Origin: Pterois miles
Lineage: Eukaryota; Chordata; Actinopteri; Perciformes; Scorpaenidae
NCBI GenBank assembly: GCA_947000775.1
Contig: CAMQGK010000552.1
Location: 1,286,501 to 1,350,500 of the forward strand
DNA: 64,000 nucleotides
Direction of reading: 5' to 3'
Shown here: in pieces, positions 54,160 through 64,000 of the stretch
Layout: the number at the start of each line of letters is the position of its first letter
How positions within the stretch are numbered: position 1 is the stretch's first letter
The notes under the pieces: model-generated
What the model was told of the DNA's origin: nothing
The model's database searches: none
What the model saw: the letters and a program-made list of their open reading frames with translations, nothing else
Position numbers and translations under genes: made by a program

Positions 54160-57100
54160 ATGGCGACTGCTACCAAACTCATCCAGAGGCTCCGAAATTT
54201 TTTATCGGGGGTAAGAAACACAATCACAGACAAACTTTATATCCGAGCCAGGACGTACTGTGAAAGATATGCTAGCTTATTACCGGGTTGTATCTTGCAA
54301 ATAAAATGTAAGAAACGGACTCATTTAACGGGCAGGAGTTGCTAATGCTAGCTAACGTTATCCAGAGCTAGCTAGCCGGGTCGAGCTGGCTAACGTCAGT
54401 TGGATAGTAGCTAGTACGAAGAAAAGTATTAGCTAGTATGTTTTGATAAGCTTTTCAGAAACTTTCAGTATTTATGTTTCTCTTCCAGCACGACCTGCAA
54501 TCCAAACTGCAGCTGAGATATGAGGAAATTGCAAAGAGGTAAGACTCACCTTGTGAAACTACTAGGCTATTTGTATGCAGCAGTTTGTGATGGAAATGGT
54601 TTTACTGATGTGAAGGAAAATACAAACTTCAGGCGGCAGATGACAATTCAAACTCTAGCTAATGGAAAACAATGCAGTTAAGCTCTCAGGCATTTTTGTT
54701 AATTTAAATATTCATTCTCCTGTAGACTCCCTAGACTTTAATAGTTCATATCCCACATATTTGCATTCTCTGTGCTGTCGTAATATATGAAAAACTAGGT
54801 TGTTTTTTTTTAGGAAAATGTTATAATATTCTATGAATAATGATTTCAATACATTTAAGTTGGGACACTGGTGAACTATGGCAGCTAATCAGAGCTACAC
54901 GAGGCTACAGTGCCACTTGTAAGACTCCTGCAGAAATATACAGTCCTGTCAACAGATGGTTTGCCACCTGATTTTTCTACAACCCATGAAAGGTCTTGGG
55001 TTTGAAAGCAAAAGTATATTTAATTTTATTTTTCTGCCCAAAGGTAGACTGGCTTTGGCATGTATGTGTCTTGAAATTTTCCTCTCATGCAGCACCTGCT
55101 ACCAGACCATGTACTGTTCCAGTCAATGTAATTAAATGTGTCTGACTGCGTTGTAAAGCTTAAAACACTGTGTAGTGTTTCAGCATTCAATATGATGATA
55201 ATCATGCAACAAATACTCAAACTGACCATCCTGGATCCTATTTCATCATTTCATCACTACCTTAAATAATAAATGCAAGTGTTAAATTGTGTTAAATTTA
55301 GGGCTGGACAATCCTGTTAAAGGTGCAGAACCTGTATCATCCGTATGCAACCTGAGAGAAAGTACTGGTGCTGCTAAATATTTGCATTAAAGTCCATCTT
55401 ATCACTTGTGCATAGCTTTCACAGCAGAGATACAGCTACATTTTGTTTACAATGCTTTTTCTGTAGGACACAGCCACCACCCAAACTACCAGTAGGCCCC
55501 AGCCACAAGTTTGCCAGCAACTACTACTACACCAGAGATGGACGCAGAGAGTCAGTACCTGCCACAGTCGTCATGTCTTCTCAGAAGGCTCTCACCGCTG
55601 GCAGGTGAATGACTGTCAATATATTTTTCATGTACAGTAATTATTTGATCATAACCAGATAAGGACATTACTCTGATTATTATGGAAAGAGTCTCACTTA
55701 AGGAGAAGTCTCTTTCTGAAATCTGGCGAGGTGATGTGTTGCCAGAAGACAGCGGTGGAATAGTGGACTATATCCATGGAGTACAGACAGCGGAGCTAAC
55801 TGTTATGCAAAAGTTTTTCAGTGTCATGGCTGATTATCTTGCTGTTTTCGACAGTGTGGATGAGGTCTTTGAATGTGATGGCTGTCCATATTTATTTGAG
55901 CCAGAGTATACGGACATTCACATTTCACAACAAGACTTCTCCTTTTGCAGAACTTGGACACAATAACAAACAGACTGGATCAAGCGAAAGATGAGGAAAA
56001 AAAGGTGTAATTTCTCAATAGGGTTCTTTCTATAGTGTTGTCAGACACTTCAACAGTCTGAGCCTGTAAGTGGCAAAAACAAGCACATTAGTAAACATAT
56101 TACAATGATGCTGCTCACTTTCCCTCGTGGCTCGTTTTGTGGCTGCCAGTTAAAGCTTTCTCCATCAGTTCTAGACCATTTTCAAAAAATGCTGTCCTCA
56201 TGAGCAACTTAGGGTGCTGTCCCAAGTCATACTCTGTTTGGCTAGTCCCAATCAGAGTGAAATTGATACTTTTGGTTCATTTTCTATTCAGTCTGCTTCA
56301 GTTTCACAGTGCAAAAAATTAAAGTGGACCAAATAAAAAAGATATTTGCCGAGTGCCATGTACGAAGGAGCGCATTTATCTTTTTCGTGTCGAGAGCTGC
56401 CACTTCTGTGCAGGGAATCACAGACTTTGAAATACTGATGTCAAGGTCTTTTCGCTATGACTTAGCACTGATCTACTGTGCACACAAATCCCTTCTCCAG
56501 TTTATCACCACTGTATAACTTTATACACTTATACACTTATACACAATCTATAACTTATAACAGCACTATTTTTGTGGATTTCACTTAGCATATTCTGTAT
56601 GTTCTCTTCAGCCTAAATGTCAAGCAAACAGCCCTGGTCAGTCCTCTCCCACTCATGTTAACCTGTGTCCATTTTAACAATTAATCGCACAGGCAGTCTG
56701 CGTTTTGGTTCGCGTGGAAATGGTCCGAGACCACCTCTTGCAAGCAGACTCGGACAAGTTATTTTGATCCTCACCAAAGTACGAGTACTGTGTTCACAAC
56801 TGCCCAAACACACCTCACCACAGTTTGACTAAAAAACAGACTAAATGTTGAATTGTGAAAGCTCCCTTAGACACAAAAAATAGAGACCAGGCTGAAAAAT
56901 ACCAAAGTTACCCTTTAAGAAATGATCAGTTCTTTTTGCTGGAACTTTACTGTGGAAAACCAACAACAGACTGATGACAGTAAAATATTACTCTGACCTG
57001 CAGTAAGCCAACATAATGTTATTATTATTACCATATGGCAGTAATGTGAGTAAAATGGACCCATGTAAACAAGCATAATAAAATTATGTTAATGAAGTTA

Positions 57101-57379
57101 TGTCTCTAGTTGCAGTTAAGCGTCGCCTCAATAAACTTTAATCCAGCTGACACTTGCCAGAGATGCTCCAGTGCTTACACCCCTTACACATTATCAGCAG
57201 TAAAATCTCTGAGCTGGCTGTGCCATTCTTCTGTTTGTAGTGAATGTTCAAGTTCTTGTGGTATTTTCTTGACTCTTCTGATCTCCTCTAGTCAAGTTGC
57301 TGAAGTCCCAAAGCTTCCAGTGACCCCAGGTGCTGTATATAAGGAGCCTCCACTCTCCACAGACCAGCCGTACCTCTGA
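54160..57379 (+). CDS. ndufa7: NADH:ubiquinone oxidoreductase subunit A7 (complex I B14.5a)
   Basis: Four exons with matching phases: 54160-54210, 54489-54538, 55467-55604, 57292-57379; 327 nt, 108 aa plus stop (human about 113). The protein begins MATATKLIQRLRNFLSGHDL and continues QSKLQLRYEEIAKR. It then has TQPPPKLPVGPSHKFASNYY, TRDGRRESVPATVVMSSQKA, and ends PPLSTDQPYL. All are hallmarks of NDUFA7, a supernumerary subunit on the matrix side of mitochondrial complex I. It has no cleaved presequence in the family. The short variable segment around VAEVPKLPVTPGAVYKE replaces the longer mammalian linker. Intron 3 holds unrelated ORFs. Confidence 0.96.
54211..54430. other. Start of ndufa7 intron 1, rich in GCTAGC/AACGTTA words
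   Basis: GCTAATGCTAGCTAACGTTA, AGAGCTAGCTAGCCGGG and GGCTAACGTCAGTTGG lie at 54340-54405, a cluster of self-complementary words shared with the start of the alternative mast3 intron. Confidence 0.5.
55682..55966 (+). other. Unrecognised 94-codon ORF in ndufa7 intron 3
   Basis: A sense-strand ORF (MERVSLKEKSLSEIWRGDVL...) with non-repetitive composition. It includes PYLFEPEYTD, a phrase I loosely associate with repeated fish sequences carrying a P2X7-like C-terminal segment. It has no confident domain, start context or partner exon. It may be a fragment of a repeat-borne gene rather than a gene. Confidence 0.2.
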
Positions 57380-57478
57380 GAGGAGGATTAACCCAACAAC
57401 CTAATTTCACCATCCAAACCTGCTGCAGAGGCCTGACCACTGCATGTGTCACTTGTATCCTGTACAATAGAAAATGTG

Positions 57479-57484
57479 AATAAA
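57479..57484 (+). terminator. ndufa7: ndufa7 polyadenylation signal
   Basis: AATAAA 100 bp after the stop codon, within AAAATGTGAATAAAATGTCT. Confidence 0.75.
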
Positions 57485-58800
57485 ATGTCTTCTATTTAAG
57501 ATTTTTGTGGTCGTAATAACTGAACAAATGTGAAATGGATTTTGAATCATCATCAATCAACTGTGTGAATAGATATGCCGCAGTGTGAGATAGTTTGGAA
57601 TTACTTGGTGTGTGATGAGCCAAATCGCAGGGAGGACTACGTAGATGTGGGCCAGTGCAGCAGCTGGATCCCCCAAGGGGCTGAGGCCCAAAGAGGTGAG
57701 GACCTAGACGCTACTCTTGAACCTGCTCCCTGTTCCCAAATGAGACAGTCCAACCTCACAACCTCTACAAAACAATTTCAATTTCATCACAAGAAAACGG
57801 CCCTTAATTGTCTCTCAGAGTGTAGACGGATGCTAGACATAAACTACCATTACCTGTAGAAATGCAGGTTGTCTCATGCAACATTCAGAAAACTTCATGT
57901 CCTTTAATTTGGCATTTTGAAGTGTTTTTCATGATGTACCTGGCAAGAAAATGTTTCTAGTCATTTTAAATTGTGATTTTGTCAGTTTGAGTCTGAATTA
58001 TGTCCCATGTAACATGAAAAACTTTATATTTTGAAAATTAAAACTTTTTTGTGTGCATTTATCAGTGGGGTTGGATTCAGGCTTTCTTACACTAAAATCA
58101 AGGGAAGACTAAAATCCTTAAATGACGCCTACACAGATGAGTAAAGCTGATCTTGTAAGCAGGGTGTGAGCGTGTTTGCTGCGCTGCAGCTGTTTAAAAT
58201 GAGCTTTGAGCAGCAGCTGTTCAACTTCAACCTGAGAGGAGGTCTAATCAGCAGATGTGATTAGAAACAGCTGTGCAGCCATATACACCAATAAGCTATT
58301 TGATGACAAGTTGCTCAACGATTCACTCTTTAAAGGTGAGCGGTTTTAGGACAAATGAGTTATATATCCAGGAATTATTATGTAAGATATAATGTCAAAT
58401 ATTTAGCAGCAGACTACTACTAGAAAAAGGCTAGTTTAAAGTTGAAGGATGTTAGCCAGTAATTCAAGGTCATGCAGACATATCGAGCAGCATTTTCATT
58501 TTTATTTATGCAATTAAAACAAAAAGAAATGTTTATTAGGAAGTGTTTTGAACGAGTCCGGAACAAGCTAAATATAATTAACACGTGTTTTTAAATATTA
58601 TTCAAGCCATTTAATAAAACTAGAACTGTTGCACATCAATTAAACAAATAACTGAATACAATGCATGATAAATGATCTGCAGATGCGATATTATTTAAAT
58701 TTTAAAACTATAATGAGTTGTAAAGTAAAACTGGTATCGCCCGTTGCCGTAACAACCAACTTTTCATTACCCTACTGACAGAATCAACTATTGCGTCATA
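57485..58800. other. Intergenic DNA between ndufa7 and the LDLR-A gene
   Basis: Mostly AT-rich. A 94-codon ORF at 57575-57859 (MPQCEIVWNYLVCDEPNRRE...) has no domain I recognise. The last 60 bp contain TTGCGTCA (CRE-like) and TTTCCGCGCC (E2F-like), plausible promoter elements of the next gene. Confidence 0.35.
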
Positions 58801-58817
58801 TTTCCGCGCCGGGTGCG

Positions 58818-59930
58818 ATGCAGCCGTGGAGGACATCGAGCATGAGACACCTTGGAGGTTTATTTCTTCTGCTTGCGCCTCTAACCTGCTGTCATATTTG
58901 GGGTAAGTTGCTGAAATAGCTTGTGTACGTGTGTGTGACGTTACAGAGCTGCTTGTATTAAACGGTTATTGTTTTAAATGGAGGGACCATATGGGAGGGA
59001 CGTACCGAGAGCGTCCAGTCGAGGAGCCCTCCTGTCAGTTTGAATGAAATCTGTTTACAGAGCAAACTTATAGTTTGTCCTATTTTTAGTGTTGCTTAAC
59101 GTATATATATATATATATATATTGTTACAGGACGCCAATAATGCTAGACTCTGCTCCAGTTATTGTAATTTCATATTTGGACTGAAATACGTGCAAATTA
59201 TGTCAATAAAGCTAGAAAAAATTTTAAAAAAAAGGGGGGGGGGGGGGGACATTCCGGATGTTTGCTGACCCATTCTTTTGCATTTGCAAATATGCAGTGT
59301 ATGCGTATATAATATACACTTCCTTTTAATATCGAAATATAAAAAAAAATGAAATAGAAGTTACAGCCATTTGTAAGTGAAGTTTTGTAATTGTGAGTGT
59401 AGCTCTGTCAGTCCCATGAGTCCAAGTATTAACTGAGAGAAAGTATTTTCTACAGTATGACTACAGACAGAAACACTTTAATTTGACAGGAATGACATTG
59501 TTTTGTTTGCAGTTTTGTTGGTTTTATGATAGAAAATGTGATCTAAGTAAAGTGAAGAGATCTGCAGAGAAAAGGTTTTATTTTCGTCCATATGGAAGGA
59601 CTTCAGTCTTACCTTTATAGGCTTTAACTTGCCACATGACATACAGTATATCATCATATATTATCATGTAAAAATATAAAGGCTTCACAGTAAATACCAG
59701 TTTGTTAGTTGCTTGGCATATGCTTATTTTTCATCTGTCTGTTTTAGCCACTGACTCTCTGCACAGTAATGTGAACTGCCTCTCTGTACATGTTTCAGGT
59801 GCTGCAGGTCATTCTCTGCCTGCCTGCCACGAGCAGGAGTTCAGGTGCAGCGATGGTTCGTGCACCCTGAGAACGAATGTGTGTGATGGACACGCAGACT
59901 GTGAGGACGGATCAGATGAACACCGCTGTG
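58818..59930 (+). CDS. cd320: LDLR class A domain protein, probable CD320 homologue (5' part)
   Basis: Exon 1 (58818-58902) encodes MQPWRTSSMRHLGGLFLLLA then PLTCCHIW, a clear signal peptide, ending in phase 1 at GTAAGT. Exon 2 (59799-59930, phases 1-1) encodes one LDL-receptor class A module: CHEQEFRCSDGSCTLRTNVC followed by DGHADCEDGSDEHRCG, with all six cysteines and the acidic Ca-binding DGSDE. A phase 1-1 exon per module is typical of the family. In human CD320, the transcobalamin (vitamin B12) receptor, lies beside NDUFA7, so the name rests on synteny plus domain type. A second LDLR-A module and the membrane segment were not found before 64000, so the gene is partial. Another LDLR-A protein is possible. 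Confidence 0.7.
59102..59122. repeat. (TA)n microsatellite
   Basis: About ten TA units in the first intron of the LDLR-A gene. Confidence 0.9.
59234..59248. repeat. Poly-G tract after poly-A
   Basis: AAAAAAAAA followed by fifteen G. Confidence 0.9.
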
Positions 59931-60796
59931 GTGAGTAAAATGTGGACAACTTGATCCCATCCCAAACCACACAGGCATTTTATCACAAGCTCTTCTTCTG
60001 GCAGTATAAACCAAACAAAACAGGCATTTCTTGATCTAGTAATTGGAGACAAGGAAAGGCAAGTTTATTTATACATTTCAGCAACAAGGCAATTCAAAGT
60101 GCTTTGAGAAACTAGCAAGAGTATGCAAAATTTTAAAGAGGGCCTTGTATTTACTTGTATTTTGGGTTTCTCCTAGAACATGATTACATGCTTAATGCTA
60201 AAAAAAAACCACTTTATTTTTCTCATTGTGACTGTGTGGCAGCACCTCTTTTCACTCTGTCTGAAATGCTCTGTTTGAGCCCAGTCTGCTCTGATTGGTC
60301 AGCTGGCCCACTCTGTTGTGATTGGTTAACTGAGCCAAACCCTTCAGACTCTACTCCAGCTCCACTCTAACTAGCTTTGTTTGCCAAACCAGCTGTTATG
60401 GAAATGTGTTACATGGTGACATCACCACGTTACAGAAGAAAGGCAGGACTTCAAGCGAGGTGTTTCAGACAGGTCAGTAGCAGTGTAGCTTCCTTTGGTG
60501 TTTACTTTGAGCTTTGTAAATTAGCAGACCTTTTACATGCCAAAACAGCAGTACAACACACCAAAGGAAAGTGAAAGGCCCAGATGCATAGTGGGTCACC
60601 TTTAAAAATGGTCCAACAGAAAAACTGAGCCCAGTTTTGCCAGATTTTTTTTCTTTTTCTTTTTTTTTTTTTTTTTGTCAGACTATTATATTTATTGATT
60701 GCTGTCAGGATGTAATGATAATTTCAGCTAATTTAACAAAAATATTATTTTAACAGCACTACCAACTCTAGCTTAAAATACAACATTAAATAAGAG
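59931..60796. other. Intron of the LDLR-A gene
   Basis: Contains a short possibly repetitive segment at 60240-60480 (GCTCTGATTGGTCAGCTGGC; GTGACATCACCACGTTACAG) and a T-rich tract at 60645-60677. No exon was recognised. Confidence 0.4.
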
Positions 60797-62274
60797 TATG
60801 AAACTATACAAAAGTATTCATAAACCTTGAACTTTTCCACATTTTGTCACATTACAAGCACAAACTTAATGTATTTTACTGGGATTGGGATTGTATGTGA
60901 CAGACCAATGGTGGTATGTGTGTTTTTGTTTTGTTTTTTAAACAAATAAAAATCTGATAAGTGTGCCGTGCAAATGTGTTCAGCCCCCTTGAGTCAATAC
61001 TTTGTTGAACTACCTTTTGCTGCAATTACAGCTGCAAGTCTTTTGGAGTAGGTCTCTTCCAGTTTTGGACATATAGAGACTTCAATTTTTGCCCATTCTT
61101 CTTTGAAATATAGCTCCAGTTCAGTCAGATTGGATGGAGAGCGTCTATGAACAGCAATTTTCAAGTTTTGCCACAGATTCTCAATAGGATTTAGGTCTGG
61201 ACTTTGACTGGGCCATTCTAACACATGGATATGCTTTGATCTAAAACATCCATTGTAGCTCTGGCTGTATGTTTAGGGTCGTTGTCCTGCTGGAAGGTGA
61301 ACCTCTGCTCAGTCTCAGGTCTTTTGCAGCCTTTAACAGGTTTTCTTCCAGGATTGCCCTGTATTTAGCTCCATCCATCTTCCTGTCAACGCTAACCAGT
61401 TTCCCTGCCCCTGCTGAAGGAAAGCATCCCCACGGCATGATGCTGCCACCACCATATTCACAGTGAGAATGGTGTGTTCAGGTTAACACACAGTGTTACC
61501 GCCATAAATATCGGTTTGCATGTAGGCCAAAAAGTTCAATTTTGGTCTCCTCTGACCAGAGCACCTTCCTCCACATGCATGCTGTGTCTCTTATATGGCT
61601 GGTGGCAAACTGCAAACGTGACTTCTTATTGCTTTCTGTTAACTAAGGCTTTCTTCTCGCCACTCTTCCATAACAGCCAGATCTGTGGAGGGCATGACTA
61701 ATGGTTGCTCTGTGTACAGATCCTCTCACCTGAGCTGTGGATCTCTGCAGCTCCTCCAGAGTTACCGTGGGCCTCTTGGCGGCTTGTCTGATCAATGCTC
61801 TCATGGTGATGATGGATTGAACATTGCTCTGTGAGATGTTCATTGCTTGGGATATTTGTTATAACCCAACCCTGTTTTAAACTTCAAAACTTTATCCCTG
61901 ACCTTTCTGGTGTGTTCCTTGGTCTTCATGATGCGGTCTCTTCACTAAGGTTCTTTAACAAACCTCTGAGGCCTTCACAGAACAGCTGTATTTATAATGA
62001 GACTGAGGTACACACAGGTGGACTCTAGTTACTCTATTTACTAATTAGGTGGTTGCACTGGATACACTACACTGCATATGCACACCACATTTTTTAGTTT
62101 TTTATTTGTAGAAAATCTTGAACACCACAAATTATTTTCCTTCCACTTCACAACTGTGCGTTTTGTGTCGGTCAGTCACATAAAATTCCAGTAAAATACA
62201 TAAAAGTTTGTGCTTGTAGTGTGAGAAAATGTGGCAAAGTTCAAGGGGTATGAATACTTTTGTAAGGCTCTGTA
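60797..62274 (-). mobile_element. Tc1/mariner transposon, decayed full-length copy
   Basis: Bounded by TA dinucleotides, with long inverted ends. ACAAAAGTATTCATAAACCT and CACATTTTGTCACATTACAA at the left match ATGAATACTTTTGTAAGGCT and ACTTTTGTAAG/TGTGAGAAAATGTGGCAAAG at the right. Symmetry extends inward through GTATTTTACTGG and the GTGACAGACC/GGTCAGTCAC pair. The length of about 1.48 kb is close to typical Tc1 elements. It is inserted in the intron of the LDLR-A gene, antisense. Confidence 0.88.
60994..61843 (-). pseudogene. Tc1-type transposase, broken into several frames
   Basis: Minus-strand frames read, N to C: 61843-61643 (DNA-binding region, RPTVTLEELQRSTAQVRGS), 61438-61241 (MPWGCFPSAGAGKLVSVDRK) and 61224-60994 (WPSQSPDLNPIENLWQNLKI, ending IAAKGSSTKY). 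These are the HTH domain, central catalytic part and DDE-domain C-terminus of a Tc1 transposase. The frames are separated by shifts and stops, so no functional enzyme is made. Confidence 0.88.
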
Positions 62275-63096
62275 TGAATGGATTGTTCCAAATTTAATTT
62301 GATAAAACGTAGTTGCAAACACCTTTAAGAAGCTTTAAGCAGTTGGAGCAAACCTCCATTAACTAAAGGAGTTTTCCAAGTAGTTCAGCAGCACTTCCAT
62401 TTTTAGTTGTAGGCGGACGTAAATGCAAGACTGGCATCATCCACACAGGCTGGGAAGACTGTAGGTCACAGGTGATTATCGGGGACTTTCCCAGTTTCTG
62501 CTCTCAGTGGCATCACCTTCACAAATGGTGTCAAAGGTTCAGATAATAATCATCTTACTGTGTTGAACAGCGTGTGCCGTGTTATCTGCACTCTTCTTAT
62601 TCAACATACAGTATTGTGTAATGCAGTTTTAACTGATTATAATCGGCTATTGACATTGTCTCGGACCTTGTGCGAAAATACCTTTGCAGATTTTTGTTTC
62701 ATAATCCTGTTGAAGTAATTAGAGACTTTGATACTGAATTCCAGAGGGATTTGGTGTTCAGCGTGAACCTCAAGCTGCAGAACATTAGCAAAGAAAAACT
62801 CTGCAGGAGAAAGTTTCCTAAAACGATTTAATGTTATTGCAGACATTAAACATAAACAATGCTGATGTGAGGAATGTCAGCAGGTATGAATATTGACAGT
62901 GTTGCTTAAAGGTTAGAGAAGTGAGACTTAGACCTGAAAGTAACTGTTTTGAATACCAAGAATAAGATTTACTTTCTCCCAATCAGAAGTGCAACTGACT
63001 GGTTTTACTGGGAGGGAAAAGAGCTAATTGATATGATCTGTTGTCAGTCACATAGTCAATAGTCAATTTCACTGGTATCAATTTATTTGCAAATTT
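62275..63096. other. Non-coding DNA, nothing recognised
   Basis: Presumably intron of, or sequence downstream from, the LDLR-A gene. The minus ORF 62637-62846 has no recognised domain. Confidence 0.35.
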
Positions 63097-63885
<789 letters not shown>

Positions 63886-64000
63886 TATTAAATGTATTTT
63901 CTTTTACTAGCCTTATTGTGTCTGAAGCATGTTTTGTTCCTTATACATAAAAGTATGATATACATGATGACGCTCTGATCAGATCCTCTTTATAGGCCCC

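Overview
The window is vertebrate, almost certainly teleost fish, genomic DNA. It has large introns with canonical GT/AG boundaries. It has many (CA)n microsatellites and several high-copy interspersed families of the kind common in ray-finned fish: tRNA-derived SINEs, hAT-like and other inverted-repeat elements, and a Tc1/mariner copy. The species cannot be named from the sequence. No bacterial-type operons, CRISPR arrays or viral genes were seen.

Layout. Bases 1-9.3 kb are mostly repeats: an AT-rich tandem array at the left edge, a possible first exon of a leftward gene at 1529-1598, a perfect 71-bp inverted repeat, a palindromic-ended element, and a dense CA/GT block. A GC-richer segment at about 9.33-9.76 kb is the likely promoter and leader of the main gene.

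The main gene runs from 9759 to 49979 on the + strand and encodes a microtubule-associated serine/threonine kinase, best matched to MAST3. I could assemble 27 coding exons whose phases all agree, giving 4455 nt and 1484 aa. They encode a serine-rich N-terminus, the MAST pre-kinase domain, a complete AGC-type kinase domain, a PDZ domain and a long Ser/Pro-rich tail. A second, MAST1-like first exon at 17156-17241 splices in the same phase into exon 3, so the gene probably has two promoters and two N-termini. The introns hold most of the transposable elements.

Downstream, on the same strand, lies NDUFA7 at 54160-57379, a complex I accessory subunit in four exons and 108 aa. The first two exons of a secreted or membrane LDLR class A protein follow at 58818-59930. 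In human, CD320 lies beside NDUFA7, so the latter gene is probably the fish CD320 homologue; its remaining exons were not found. A decayed Tc1/mariner transposon at 60797-62274 and an (AT)n-expanded repeat close the right end.

The genes are not functionally linked in any obvious way: a signalling kinase, a respiratory-chain subunit and a vitamin-receptor-like protein. I found no clearly new biological system. The most useful observations are the alternative MAST3 first exon, an Ala at a usually Trp position in the PDZ domain, a nested SINE, and several very well-preserved inverted repeats.
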